Source: Oceanospirillum beijerinckii DSM 7166 (GTDB lineage Bacteria; Pseudomonadota; Gammaproteobacteria; Pseudomonadales; Halomonadaceae). From it: a DNA stretch of 64,000 nucleotides. Position numbers and translations under genes: made by a program. The notes beneath the pieces are model-generated. The model had not been told where the DNA came from. It ran no database searches and was given only the letters and a program-made list of their open reading frames with translations. The stretch is from positions 62,001 through 126,000 of the forward strand of contig NZ_AULT01000012.1 in the NCBI RefSeq assembly GCF_000422425.1. Direction: 5' to 3'. Shown piece after piece: positions 17,089-26,421 of this stretch (position 1 is the first letter of the stretch; each line of letters begins with the position of its first letter).

Positions 17089-19265
17089 TATGATGTTGCC
17101 TCCTGTTTTTTAGCGCTTAAATGCATAAAGACTCCCATCACAATACCTGTAATCACGATGCCGGTGCCGACAATAGCCATCGCTTCGGCAAAGCTGTAAA
17201 CCACCAGCAGGCTGGCAACCATGACAGGACCTAAAACACTACCAATGCGCTCTGAGGTTCTTAACAGGCCCAACGCTGTAGTGCGGCCAACTTCAGGGGT
17301 TGCTTCTGCGGCTTCCATCGCTGCGGCAATCAGTGGTGCTTTCAAAATAGAGTGTGCTACACCCATCAAGGCAACGGCCAGAAGCATGCGTGCGACAGAA
17401 TCTTCTCCATAAAGAGAGATCAGGATAATACCGGAAAGAATCGTACCCAGTACCACCAGCTGCTTCATCTGACCGCTGTAGTCTGCAAAGCGGGAAGCCA
17501 GAGGGCTCAGTGGGATAATCACCAGTGAGTAGACCATCATAATACGGCCGATTTCAGACTGACTGGCATCCAGAGACACCAGGTACAGCGGCACCATGTA
17601 GTAGAGAAAACCGGTCAGGATAATCTTGGCTGGGATTGCACAGAACAGCACGATAAAAGCAAACTGAGTATTGCGGAACAGCGCCATAGCACCGCCGCTG
17701 GCACCCGCTTTCTTGTCACTTTTTTTGCTGTCTTTATCAATATCAGAAGACAGCATCATCCAGGCCAATACACCGGCAAACGCCGCAAGGAAAGCAGATA
17801 GCAGGAAGACCGGTTGATAACCGATACGATCCGCGATGATTCCACCCAGTGCCGTACCACACATGGTGGCTGTCATGAGCACACCAACAAAGATCGCCAT
17901 ACCTTTGGCGCGATTATCGGAGGAGACAATGGCGGCGATATAGCCCTGACAGCTGATGGTGATAATGGCATAACCCAGGGCGGTGACACCACGCCAGAAA
18001 ATAATGTCATACACATTCGATGCAAAAGCACAGCCCAGATAGCCAGCCAAAGCCGGAATCAGTCCCCAGAAGAACAGACGTTTATTACCCCAGCGATCCA
18101 CCCAACTACCAGCGAAAGGTGTCGCAGCGGCGATCACAAACATAAACACCGAAATGGGCAGTCCCATAACGATATCTTTGCTGAACCAAGGATTTGGTTC
18201 ATAAAACTCCGCCACAAAAAGCGGCATAAAGGACTTCTGCAGTTCCTCAGCGAAGGCAAAGACAAATAATGGAATCCGGGCATCCATAATACTGCCATGC
18301 TGCTCTTTCAGCACATTCATCAGGCTGAAACGTTCAGCAAGCTTACGCAGCCTGGTTCTGACCGGGCTTGAAGATGTTTTATCGGTAGGTGTGATCTCCT
18401 CCGGTGAAGAGATTACACGACCCTGACCTTCGCTAATCTGGTCCAGGGTATTGCGAAAACGTTGCTGGAGTTGCTGGGAGTCTTGATTCAGGCTACGAAT
18501 ATAACGGCCGATGGAGCCGGAGCCGTGCAGGTTCTGATTAACCGAAAAGTCGCCTGAGGCCTGACGTTTTAGCAGGGCTTCTGATTTTTGTACCGGCCCG
18601 GAGACGTAGAACATCACCACCACCATAACCACTTCAAACGAGACTAGGAGCACGGCAACCAGCACGATCGCGATATCGAAAAAAACATCAGTGAGCTGGG
18701 TGCGGATAAAACCAGTATCCAGGCCAACATGAACTGCACCGTAACGTTGGCCATTGTGCTCAAGAGGTAGCCAGATATTTTCTGCGGCTACACCACTTTT
18801 GTCTCCCAGAGGCAGTAGTTGGACCAATTCCATACTGCCCTGTAGCAGCCGGGTAAGGAAGTTAGCCTGCAACATATCCTGTGATGCCAGGTCTTGTTGT
18901 CCTGACATAGTACTCTGGAAGGATGCGTCAGATATCGTCCCACCTTGATAGACAATATCACCCTGTGCAGTGGTGATGGCCAGGTAAGTCAGTTCTGGAT
19001 ATTTCGCGACTGTATCTGACAGATAAGTATCCATGCCTTTGATCTTGTGAAAAGGCACGCCAACATCCACTGCCAGCGTTGTATCCTCCCGCACAACCTC
19101 GGCAACCGCGCTGGCTTTTTGTATCAGTAGCGGTTTCAGGGCGATATTAAACTCAGTCAGGGTATAGATGGCACTGATGACAGATGCGAGAATTGTGCTG
19201 ACCAGCGTCAGAACCAGCAGACGCCGGTTAATAAATCCAGTGAGTCCATCGGCATGATCAGTCAT
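17088..19265 (-). CDS. MFS transporter with N-terminal periplasmic sensor and HAMP-like linker
   Basis: 725 residues, almost twice the usual MFS length. A membrane helix (about 16-36), a periplasmic region of about 150 residues with Cache/PAS-like text (YLAITTAQGDIVYQGG), a second helix (about 194-221) and a HAMP-like/coiled segment (about 222-290) precede a full twelve-helix MFS carrier (about 325-715). Motif A is visible as GSWVDRWGNKR. The architecture resembles a chemoreceptor input half fused to a transporter, suggesting transport gated by an external signal. It overlaps both neighbours (ATGA at 19262-19265, TAATG at 17088). The cargo is unknown; the binding protein downstream may supply the ligand. 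Confidence 0.85.
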   Translation of the reverse strand: MTDHADGLTGFINRRLLVLTLVSTILASVISAIYTLTEFNIALKPLLIQKASAVAEVVREDTTLAVDVGVPFHKIKGMDTYLSDTVAKYPELTYLAITTAQGDIVYQGGTISDASFQSTMSGQQDLASQDMLQANFLTRLLQGSMELVQLLPLGDKSGVAAENIWLPLEHNGQRYGAVHVGLDTGFIRTQLTDVFFDIAIVLVAVLLVSFEVVMVVVMFYVSGPVQKSEALLKRQASGDFSVNQNLHGSGSIGRYIRSLNQDSQQLQQRFRNTLDQISEGQGRVISSPEEITPTDKTSSSPVRTRLRKLAERFSLMNVLKEQHGSIMDARIPLFVFAFAEELQKSFMPLFVAEFYEPNPWFSKDIVMGLPISVFMFVIAAATPFAGSWVDRWGNKRLFFWGLIPALAGYLGCAFASNVYDIIFWRGVTALGYAIITISCQGYIAAIVSSDNRAKGMAIFVGVLMTATMCGTALGGIIADRIGYQPVFLLSAFLAAFAGVLAWMMLSSDIDKDSKKSDKKAGASGGAMALFRNTQFAFIVLFCAIPAKIILTGFLYYMVPLYLVSLDASQSEIGRIMMVYSLVIIPLSPLASRFADYSGQMKQLVVLGTILSGIILISLYGEDSVARMLLAVALMGVAHSILKAPLIAAAMEAAEATPEVGRTTALGLLRTSERIGSVLGPVMVASLLVVYSFAEAMAIVGTGIVITGIVMGVFMHLSAKKQEATS

Positions 19266-20059
19266 GATACGCGCTTACCTTCTGACGAGTTAGGAGTGGC
19301 AGAGATCTTATCCAGTTCGGATTCCACCTGATGTTTCATTTCATTACTGCGGGAGATCTGATGGGCAAACTCATAAGCCATAGAGCCCGGTTTGAGCGAG
19401 GCAGGCATCTCCTTGTTGCCTTTGGCTGAGAGTTGCTGATTGATCAGCTTAAATACGCTGTTTACTTCACCAAAACCAAAGCGAACCGCGATGAAAATCA
19501 GCAGTGCAAAGACCGCAAAAATCATCAGAGTCATCTCAAGCAGGTGTAGCTTTACCTGAGCAACCGTGCTGCCATAAGACGCTTTGTTATAGGCGATGAC
19601 AATGCTACCGATCAGTTGCTGGGTGCTGTCAAACAGCTGTTGCCCGCTATAGAGCGTGATCTCTTTTTCCAGCGTCCAGGAGGTCTCTTTACCTTTCAGT
19701 GCTTTTCTGAGCACCGCTTCGCTATCGTTATAATCCAGCCAGCGCTGATCAGTGGAGAAAAGTACATCGCCATTTTGATTGATGACAAGAATGCTCTTCA
19801 CCTGAGGATCTCTGGATTTACTGCGTTGGAGCAGCTCTGGCAGGTTATCCATCTCTTTTAAAGGCAGCCCCAGTTGTTCAGCCTTAATGATGGAGCGCTC
19901 CAGTGACGAAGACATCACCTGTAACTGAGATGACACAACCCCGGAAATCAGGTTGTTGAACTTCATGTAGTTCATCAGGTACAGCAGACCCAGAACGCTG
20001 GCAAGGATGATCCAGATCGTCATCACCAGTTTTAAATGTACTTCGATAAAGGCTCTCAT
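19262..20059 (-). CDS. Membrane-anchored sensor-like protein (helix-Cache-helix), no output domain
   Basis: 265 residues from the ATG at 20059 (an in-frame ATG at 20095 would add 12 residues before the membrane helix). Helix about 10-30 (LVMTIWIILASVLGLLYLM), a periplasmic domain of about 130 residues with a sensor-like core (VKSILVINQNGDVLFSTDQ, then QQLIGSIVIAYNKASYG), helix about 170-190, and a short cytoplasmic coiled tail. This layout matches the N-terminal third of the adjacent MFS protein, but lacks a kinase, cyclase or methyl-accepting output. It may partner with the MFS protein's sensor half. First gene of the three-gene operon. Confidence 0.75.
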   Translation of the reverse strand: MRAFIEVHLKLVMTIWIILASVLGLLYLMNYMKFNNLISGVVSSQLQVMSSSLERSIIKAEQLGLPLKEMDNLPELLQRSKSRDPQVKSILVINQNGDVLFSTDQRWLDYNDSEAVLRKALKGKETSWTLEKEITLYSGQQLFDSTQQLIGSIVIAYNKASYGSTVAQVKLHLLEMTLMIFAVFALLIFIAVRFGFGEVNSVFKLINQQLSAKGNKEMPASLKPGSMAYEFAHQISRSNEMKHQVESELDKISATPNSSEGKRVS

Positions 20060-20424
20060 CTCATTCCCGGTAATTTCCAGAATTAAAAACGCCATAATGG
20101 CGAATTATAGGTTAATAATATTATTTTCTTTATTTCATTCAGTTACATTTGCACTCACAGCACTTTCTGTTTCATTGAATACAGAATACATAGAATAAAA
20201 AGATATAATATCAGTTTGTTGCCTGAGTTCTGGTATCGCCGTCTCGTTTTGAGATAAAGTTCCCGAACTCCTGATGGCTTTGATGCAGAATTTAACGTAA
20301 CTTATAAATTCCCCTGCACTCTTTTTCTGACTTATCAGGCTGTTTTCTGAAAATTTCATGCGTCAGTTACTGGCAGGAGTGAAATAATATAATTCATCTG
20401 CGATGCATCTGAAAGGTACCCTTC
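20060..20424. other. Divergent region between sensor/MFS operon and T6SS locus
   Basis: 365 bases, AT-rich, no supported gene. Should hold promoters for both directions. A TATAAT-like hexamer at 20204-20209 faces rightward but has no good partner at the correct distance, so no promoter is asserted. Confidence 0.4.
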
Positions 20425-22485
20425 ATGTCGTCTGCAAGAGATTCAAAAAGCAGCTGCCTGGTGGCATCTTGCAATGGAAAAGAATATGTACTGACGCGCC
20501 TGAACTATCAGGAAAAGCTGTCGGGTCCCTGTACGATTGAAGCGGATGTGCTGTGTGAAAGCATGGTCGCAGCAGACTGGTTGGGTGAAACAGTCCAGTG
20601 TGAGCCGAAGGATGCGGTAGGTGACAGTGCCAGTACGCTCAGAACATTCTCAGGTGTAGTGACAGGAGTCGAGACTCTGGCCACAGCAGAACACGATAAC
20701 TATTACCAATATCGCCTGCATCTGGAACCCTGGTTATTCCTGTTGCGTTATAGCCGAAACAGCCGGGTTTTTCAGAGCAAAAGTGGCAAGGATATCGTGT
20801 CGGAGATCTTTGATGATCTGGGCTTTAAAGGCTCTTACAGCATAGACTCCATGCCCTCAGATAAGCGTGAATATTGTTTACAATTGGATGAAAATGACCT
20901 GGATTTTGTACGCAGAATTCTAGCGGAGGAAGGCGTACATATTTACTCTGGCAGCGATAAAAACGCTGGAAAAATGTTATTGCATGATGCGGCTAAGCCT
21001 TTCAGTAAAACCGGCTGTGTTTCACTGGATGATGAGCGTACACCAAGCGGAGAATATCCTGTTATCGACCGCTGGTTACCAGGGCATCACTACCATGCGG
21101 GTAAGCTGACACTGTCTGGCTATGATTATGGTCAGAGCAAAATGGTTACTGGTACGAAAAAGCCAGGACAGACTGTGTCGGGGCATAGCAAGCTGGAAGA
21201 TGCCAGGTATTATGAAACAGGCATTACCGGAACTTTCAGTGATTTGAAGTCTGCTGTGTTGGCCAGCCGTTTAGCCCAGATAGAATCTGAATACTGGCAT
21301 ATTAATGGTAGTACAGATAGTTATGAATTATTCATAGGGGGGCTTATTAAGCTGGAAAATCATCCGGATGATAGCCAGAAAGGGGAGTATCTGATTACGT
21401 CACTGAACTATGAGTTTACTGTGAATAGTCAGAATGCATTTGAACAGGTTTGCCGGTTCAGCTGTGTTCCTTCCAGTCATAAATATTACCCTGAGTTTAT
21501 TGAAAAGCCTCGGGTGCATAGTATGCTGAGTGCGGCAGTGTCCGGAGATGGTTCAGATCCGGCATCTGATAAAGAGGGGCGTATTCGTATCAAATTTCAC
21601 TGGGATAAAACGACCGGTGATAAGACCAGTTGTTGGGTACGTGTGGCTCAGTCTATGGCGGGCAATGGCTATGGCGTACAGTTTATTCCCCGTGAAGGAC
21701 AGGAGGTGCTGGTCAGTTTTCTGAATGGGGATCCTGATCAGCCTGTTGTCACCGGTAGTCTGTATAACAGTAAGCATACTCCGCCCTATCCTGCCGCTAA
21801 AACCACTCTGTCAGGCATTAAAACCCAGCTATCCGGAAAATCGAATGAGCTGAGGTTTGATGACAATAAAGATAAAGAGCAACTTTATCTGCATGCGGCT
21901 AAAGACATGCTGACCGAAGTGGAAAACAATCAGGAAACAAAAATTCTGGCTGAAAGAAAGGTGCAGGTGACTAAAGATTCATCTCATAGTACAGATGAGA
22001 ATCTGACCGTCAGTGCAAAGAAAAATATCAGCAGTTCGGCGGAAGAAAATTACGCCCGTAAGGCCGGCAAAGATGTATCGGATGATGCCGGTGATAATTA
22101 CAGCCTGAAAACCGGAAAAGAGATTAGCCTGAGTGCTGGCAGTGACTATAGTCTGAATGCAGATGGTGATGCCAGCGTTAAAGCCAGCAATATCTATTTA
22201 AAGGCGGATTCTAAAATAGAGCTGAGTGTTGGCAGCAGTAAAATCACTATGAGCGGCTCGAAGATAGAGATTAAATCGACCAATATTGAGATTAATGGCA
22301 GTGCTAAAGTAGATATCAAATCATCGGGTGCGGTGAATGTGAAATCCACTGGAAATCTGAAATTATCCGGGTTGAATGCTGAGCTGGCAGGCAGTGTCAG
22401 CGCTAAGGTATCAGGTGGTGCGACAGCTGAATTGTCGGCCAGTGGGCAAGCAGCCGTCAAAGGCGCGATAGTGATGATTAACTGA
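20425..22485 (+). CDS. vgrG: T6SS spike protein VgrG (TssI)
   Basis: 686 residues. N-terminal gp27-like barrels (about 10-340), a gp5 OB-fold with the family text EGRIRIKFHWDK (about 388-399) and PREGQEVLVSFLNGDPDQPVVTGSLYN, then a long triple-beta-helix needle (about 480-686) rich in K, S, D and G repeats and ending GAIVMIN. There is no extra C-terminal effector domain, so toxic cargo must travel on PAAR, Hcp or as a separate protein. It forms the puncturing tip of the T6SS. Its stop overlaps the next start by one base (TGATG), coupling it to the DUF6931 gene. Confidence 0.96.
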   Translation: MSSARDSKSSCLVASCNGKEYVLTRLNYQEKLSGPCTIEADVLCESMVAADWLGETVQCEPKDAVGDSASTLRTFSGVVTGVETLATAEHDNYYQYRLHLEPWLFLLRYSRNSRVFQSKSGKDIVSEIFDDLGFKGSYSIDSMPSDKREYCLQLDENDLDFVRRILAEEGVHIYSGSDKNAGKMLLHDAAKPFSKTGCVSLDDERTPSGEYPVIDRWLPGHHYHAGKLTLSGYDYGQSKMVTGTKKPGQTVSGHSKLEDARYYETGITGTFSDLKSAVLASRLAQIESEYWHINGSTDSYELFIGGLIKLENHPDDSQKGEYLITSLNYEFTVNSQNAFEQVCRFSCVPSSHKYYPEFIEKPRVHSMLSAAVSGDGSDPASDKEGRIRIKFHWDKTTGDKTSCWVRVAQSMAGNGYGVQFIPREGQEVLVSFLNGDPDQPVVTGSLYNSKHTPPYPAAKTTLSGIKTQLSGKSNELRFDDNKDKEQLYLHAAKDMLTEVENNQETKILAERKVQVTKDSSHSTDENLTVSAKKNISSSAEENYARKAGKDVSDDAGDNYSLKTGKEISLSAGSDYSLNADGDASVKASNIYLKADSKIELSVGSSKITMSGSKIEIKSTNIEINGSAKVDIKSSGAVNVKSTGNLKLSGLNAELAGSVSAKVSGGATAELSASGQAAVKGAIVMIN

Positions 22486-23051
22486 TGATATATAAAAAAA
22501 TCCCCTATACCGATAGTCAGATACTGTTACAGCAGTTTGAACTGTCAGAGCCGGAACTTAAGAAGACACTGGCTCTTCTGTCGCCCCATGAAGTGATTGA
22601 ATATTTAACGGATCAGAAGTTATATATTGATCTGATTAATTATCTCTCTCATGGTCTGCCTGTCAGGGAGGGTATCTGGTGGGCCTGTCTTGCGATGGAT
22701 CTTCGCCTTGATACCTGGGGGGCAGAAGAACAGAAGGCATTGGCAGAGTGTAAGCGCTGGGTCACAGAGCCGGATGAGCATAAGCGCAGAACGGCAGAAT
22801 ACTTTGCTGAAAAACTGGAGAATACCAGTGCGGTGCGCTGGCTGGCTCAGTCGGTCTTCTGGAGTGGTCAGGGCAGTATTGCACCGCCAGGTGAACCTGT
22901 CACTCTGCCGCCTGATTTTCTTCACGCAAAAGCGTCGTCCGGAGCTATTAATACTGCAGCTGTGATCCCGGAATGGGATGGCTATGAAGAATATTATCAA
23001 CAGGTTATCTCATCCGGGCTGGATCTGGCACGAGGCGGCTCCGGCCAGTAA
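22485..23051 (+). CDS. DUF6931 family protein, T6SS-associated
   Basis: 188 residues, no signal peptide or membrane helix. The family pattern is visible: GLPVREGIWWACLAMDLRL, then a WV-x-x-P-x-E segment (CKRWVTEPDEHKRR), then FWSGQGSIAPPGEPVTLPP. Proteins of this type often lie with vgrG and PAAR genes and are probably cytoplasmic helpers that load or stabilise spike components, but no biochemical role is established to my knowledge. Located between vgrG and PAAR and overlapping vgrG by one base, which fits an adaptor role. Confidence 0.75.
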   Translation: MIYKKIPYTDSQILLQQFELSEPELKKTLALLSPHEVIEYLTDQKLYIDLINYLSHGLPVREGIWWACLAMDLRLDTWGAEEQKALAECKRWVTEPDEHKRRTAEYFAEKLENTSAVRWLAQSVFWSGQGSIAPPGEPVTLPPDFLHAKASSGAINTAAVIPEWDGYEEYYQQVISSGLDLARGGSGQ

Positions 23052-23097
23052 ATATGATCGCTTATGAGTATAAGTATCCCGAATAGGAGTATTGAAT

Positions 23098-23397
23098 ATG
23101 CCCCCTGCTGCCAGATTAACAGATATGCACACCTGCCCAATGCAGACACCTGCTGTTCCTCCTGTTCCTCATGTGGGCGGTCCTGTGGTGGGGCCTGGAG
23201 TTCCTAATGTTCTGATTGGCAAAATGCCGGCTGCAGTGCTGGGAGATAACTGTATTTGTGTCGGGCCTCCTGATGTGATTGTCAAAGGAAGCTCAACGGT
23301 TATGATCAATAAAAGGCCTGCGGCTCGAATGGGGGATACAACAGCTCATGGTGGTAGTATTGTTATCGGTTGTCCGACAGTAATGATTGGGGGGTGA
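23098..23397 (+). CDS. PAAR-domain spike-tip protein
   Basis: 99 residues with repeated PAAR-type signatures: PPAARLTDMHTC at the start, GPGVPNVLIGKMPAAVLGD in the middle, and KRPAARMGDTTAHGGSIVIGCPTVMIGG at the end. It caps the VgrG trimer and sharpens the spike. Length is that of a stand-alone tip without a fused toxin. The ATG at 23098 is used because AGGAGT (23085-23090) is seven bases before it; the TTG at 23092 is too close. Confidence 0.93.
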   Translation: MPPAARLTDMHTCPMQTPAVPPVPHVGGPVVGPGVPNVLIGKMPAAVLGDNCICVGPPDVIVKGSSTVMINKRPAARMGDTTAHGGSIVIGCPTVMIGG

Positions 23398-23465
23398 GTT
23401 GCAACTTGCCTGCCTGAAGATCGTGAGACTTCTGATAACAGGCAGAATAGGTGAGTGTCTCATCA

Positions 23466-23513
23466 GATTTTTCCTGTATTTGCGGTTAGAAGCCGATTTA
23501 TACAGGAAAAATC
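23466..23513. terminator. Long inverted repeat between PAAR and effector genes
   Basis: Perfect 14-base arms GATTTTTCCTGTAT (23466-23479) and ATACAGGAAAAATC (23500-23513) with a 20-base loop. It lies between two converging genes. There is no long T-run after the 3' arm, but it is well placed to end transcription from both sides. Confidence 0.65.
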
Positions 23514-23524
23514 ATGAACCGGTA

Positions 23525-24538
23525 TTAGTCCTCAACGATATCCAGAATCTGTCGGCGATTCAATCTTCGGCTGGCGGTGAAAACGTTTGAACGGTAGACA
23601 TTCCGGCATTTAAAGTTATCGACGAAGTCCATTAAGACAATGTTTACACTGTCATACATCTCATTGTTCAATAAATTATTGAACAGGCCTTTGACATTAT
23701 CTCTGGAGCCGACACCTGACTGAGTGGAAGACTGGATATTTTTGAGATAAGTCTGAGTCTGGTACCAGCTATATAAACGATCACTCTGTAGTTCGTATTT
23801 TTTCAGTTTCTTTTGTTGTGTACTCACAGATTTTCCGGCCCATGGGCTACCGGAGAAACTTCCGGATACTCCCAGTCCATTAGTGCAGGCATCATTCTTT
23901 TTATAGTGATGAAGTCCACTGGTCTGATTGTGTCCTGTGAAGTCTTTATCGAAGATAGCGATAGCTTTTCCCCGTACATCCCCGACGCGAATGCGAGCCA
24001 GATTGCCTGTGCCCTGATAAAGCAGGTTGTTATCTCCGAGGATTTCACTGACCAGGTTCATAACGGCGTGAGGTACTTCTTTACTTTTGGTGAATCGGAG
24101 AATGCAGAACTCTGTATTACGCTGCTGAAGAAAATTCTTGACTTCATTGAGCTGGCTATCGAGATCGGCACCTTTTGTGCCAGTCTTCTTATCACCGTGA
24201 TAGAACCTTATGCGTCCCCGGTCAACATCCTCACCGTTGGTGATATTTTCAATGGAGTTTTTTTTCTTAATCTGAACGGATCGTGAAACAGGTGTTGATT
24301 GGCCAATTCTATTCCTTTCCCTTACTAACCGTGCTCTTAGGTCAAAGAAGCGAGATCCCGCATTTAACTGCCCTCCTAGCCCTGTATGCTGGCAGATTGC
24401 CGCGCCTTTCCAGCCCAGGATACCAGCATTGGCTGTATCACCTGAGAAAATACCAGCGTCATGGCTGCCTGGCATGATGATGTCTGTGAGCAGTGCATCA
24501 TCACTCAGATATTTTCCCATCCAGTTATATCCGGGCAT
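23525..24538 (-). CDS. PI-PLC-like (X-domain) phospholipase, putative T6SS effector
   Basis: 337 residues from the ATG at 24538, which has a strong AGGAG at 24545-24549; an upstream in-frame ATG at 24634 lacks one. The phosphatidylinositol-specific phospholipase C X domain is recognisable: MPGSHDAG with catalytic His26, SRFFDLRAR with Arg68, and RFYHGDKK with second catalytic His114. A C-terminal strand reads SVNIVLMDFVDNF. No Sec signal peptide is seen, as expected for a T6SS cargo. It converges on the VgrG-DUF6931-PAAR set. No neighbouring gene looks like an immunity protein. The substrate could be phosphatidylinositol or GPI lipids of eukaryotes, or bacterial phospholipids. Effector status is inferred from context. 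Confidence 0.78.
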   Translation of the reverse strand: MPGYNWMGKYLSDDALLTDIIMPGSHDAGIFSGDTANAGILGWKGAAICQHTGLGGQLNAGSRFFDLRARLVRERNRIGQSTPVSRSVQIKKKNSIENITNGEDVDRGRIRFYHGDKKTGTKGADLDSQLNEVKNFLQQRNTEFCILRFTKSKEVPHAVMNLVSEILGDNNLLYQGTGNLARIRVGDVRGKAIAIFDKDFTGHNQTSGLHHYKKNDACTNGLGVSGSFSGSPWAGKSVSTQQKKLKKYELQSDRLYSWYQTQTYLKNIQSSTQSGVGSRDNVKGLFNNLLNNEMYDSVNIVLMDFVDNFKCRNVYRSNVFTASRRLNRRQILDIVED

Positions 24539-25006
24539 ATAAGTACTCCTGTAAATACTGATGTTATTTTGTGGCGTGGTTAATGCCGGGCGACTACTTT
24601 TATAGAGCTTCAGCCTGTTGGAACTGCATATCATTTGTTTAATGTGAGCTTAAGACAGAAATAATGTTGTGACAACATTTGTTTACAGATGCTAGTGGAA
24701 ATAGGAACTACATCACAAATGTTATATTGGTTTTTTGGGTGGTCTGTATTTATCTTGTTGATATTAATAGATTTTTTTGTTTTTTGTGAACTGGTTCAAT
24801 ATCTTTTTACGGATAAATTCGTTGCTTTTTCTTTTAACAAAAAATAACCTTTCAAGTAATTCAGCATATAGCAGGTTAATAATTCATACCGACTGACTAT
24901 TTATAAGCATTCGTTTAATTATTGATTGTCATAAAAAATTGAATTGTTTTTTGTTCCAGACTGTAGTCAGGATATAAGATCCGTATTGTTTAATGAGGCA
25001 AAATAA
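24539..25006. other. AT-rich intergenic region between effector gene and tssA
   Basis: 468 bases, strongly AT-rich, with no frame that could be an immunity gene. Must carry divergent promoters for the effector (leftward) and the main T6SS operon (rightward). No sigma-54 type -24/-12 site was found by eye. Confidence 0.5.
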
Positions 25007-26374
25007 ATGCAGCATTTATTAGACCCGATCAATGATGATATGCCATGTGGCGATTATCTGAAAAATAATCGCTCGGCATACCGGGGGCTAAGAAATAGCT
25101 ATAACAAAGCCTTATCCGCATTCAGAACCATGATGGAGTCTCCGGATTCCATGCAAAATGATGAGTTGACCGAAACTAACAGAGTCTGCTGGGTTGAACT
25201 CTCTGCTCTTTGTGAAAAGAATCTTGCCTCGGTATCTAAGGATGTTGAAGTCTTTTGCTGGTTTATTACTGCTCAGATTTTTTCAGATAAACCTCTGGAA
25301 AATCTGAGAGATAGCCTTGAAACACTCAGAAAAGTAATAGAGCAGTACTGGGAGTATCTGAACCCCAGGCCTCCTGTTGAGAAATTGAAATCAGATGATA
25401 CGGCCGGTCAGCAGAAAGAGTGGGCGGAAATCAGAGTGAAACCTCTGATTCAGTTGATTGGCGAGTCAGAGGGTAGTGGCCTTCTGTATATGCCTCTGCA
25501 AAATATAATCCTTGCGGGGCAAACAACATATAACCAGTACTGTGTCGCAGAAATATCCGGAAAAGCACATGAGCTGAAAAGTCAGCTTGTAGCTTATTTA
25601 CCTGATGAACGTGCAGAAATTTGTGCAAGAATTGAGTTGCTCATCGGGATTCAGCAGTCCATAGAAATGCTGGATCTTCTGGTTAATGAGCGATGCCACG
25701 AAGCCGGGGCTTCTGGTATCAGCTTCCTGTTTCTGAAACATACCTTTGCAGCACTGACTAACGCCTTCCAATTCCTGTTTGCTGAAGAGATTACGCCATG
25801 GCCAGGTCAGCCTGTGCCTGAAGAGGAGGATGGTATTCTGTCGGAAGTGAACGGTCCGGTTCAGGATGCGTCTGGTATTGAAAGTGCTTTGGTTAATAAT
25901 GATGTCGTTACTTCTCCTCCTTTGAATACGGAGGTACTGCAAAGCGCTTCGGATGCGATATCGCCCGTCTTTGCCGCTAACGAGCACATTGGTAACAGAG
26001 ACCAGGCTTTTAATGAGTTAAGAAAAATAGCAGATTTTTTTCAGCGTACGGAACCCCATAGTCCGGTATATATGTTGCTTGAGAGAGCGATTCGCTGGGG
26101 ATACATGTCTTTGCCTGAACTATTACAGGAAATGGTGGGAGAAAACCAGCCTGTAATGGATAGGATTAGTCAGCTGGCGGGGCTGGAAAATACAGAAAAA
26201 ACAGCAATTCCTGACGTAAGTGCTGTGGCTGCTACACCAATGGCCAGAGAGCAGGATGCGCAGAAACCGCCTCAGCTACAGAAGGCCGTTGAGACGATAA
26301 CTGATGATACGCAAGAACCACCTTCTTCCGGTAGCCCGGAAAAAAGTTCAGGTGTATCGGACTTCGAGTGGTAA
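25007..26374 (+). CDS. tssA: T6SS baseplate/tail-cap protein TssA
   Basis: 455 residues. The N-terminal ImpA-N domain (about 1-130) is clear from DPINDDMPCGDYLKNN and WVELSALCEKNLASVSKDVEVFCW. The middle is variable and the C-terminus (about 330-455) is helical, then Pro/Ser/Glu-rich and probably disordered. TssA primes tube and sheath assembly on the baseplate and stabilises the distal end. First gene of the long rightward tss operon; good ribosome binding site (GAGG). Confidence 0.92.
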   Translation: MQHLLDPINDDMPCGDYLKNNRSAYRGLRNSYNKALSAFRTMMESPDSMQNDELTETNRVCWVELSALCEKNLASVSKDVEVFCWFITAQIFSDKPLENLRDSLETLRKVIEQYWEYLNPRPPVEKLKSDDTAGQQKEWAEIRVKPLIQLIGESEGSGLLYMPLQNIILAGQTTYNQYCVAEISGKAHELKSQLVAYLPDERAEICARIELLIGIQQSIEMLDLLVNERCHEAGASGISFLFLKHTFAALTNAFQFLFAEEITPWPGQPVPEEEDGILSEVNGPVQDASGIESALVNNDVVTSPPLNTEVLQSASDAISPVFAANEHIGNRDQAFNELRKIADFFQRTEPHSPVYMLLERAIRWGYMSLPELLQEMVGENQPVMDRISQLAGLENTEKTAIPDVSAVAATPMAREQDAQKPPQLQKAVETITDDTQEPPSSGSPEKSSGVSDFEW

Positions 26375-26421
26375 CGCACTCACCTGTACAGACAATAAAT
26401 TAGCGAAAGAAAGGAACTATC

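Noticed and set aside
20425-22485. Evolved VgrG with a C-terminal toxin domain
   Set aside because: The protein ends at the beta-helix needle (GAIVMIN) with no extra domain.
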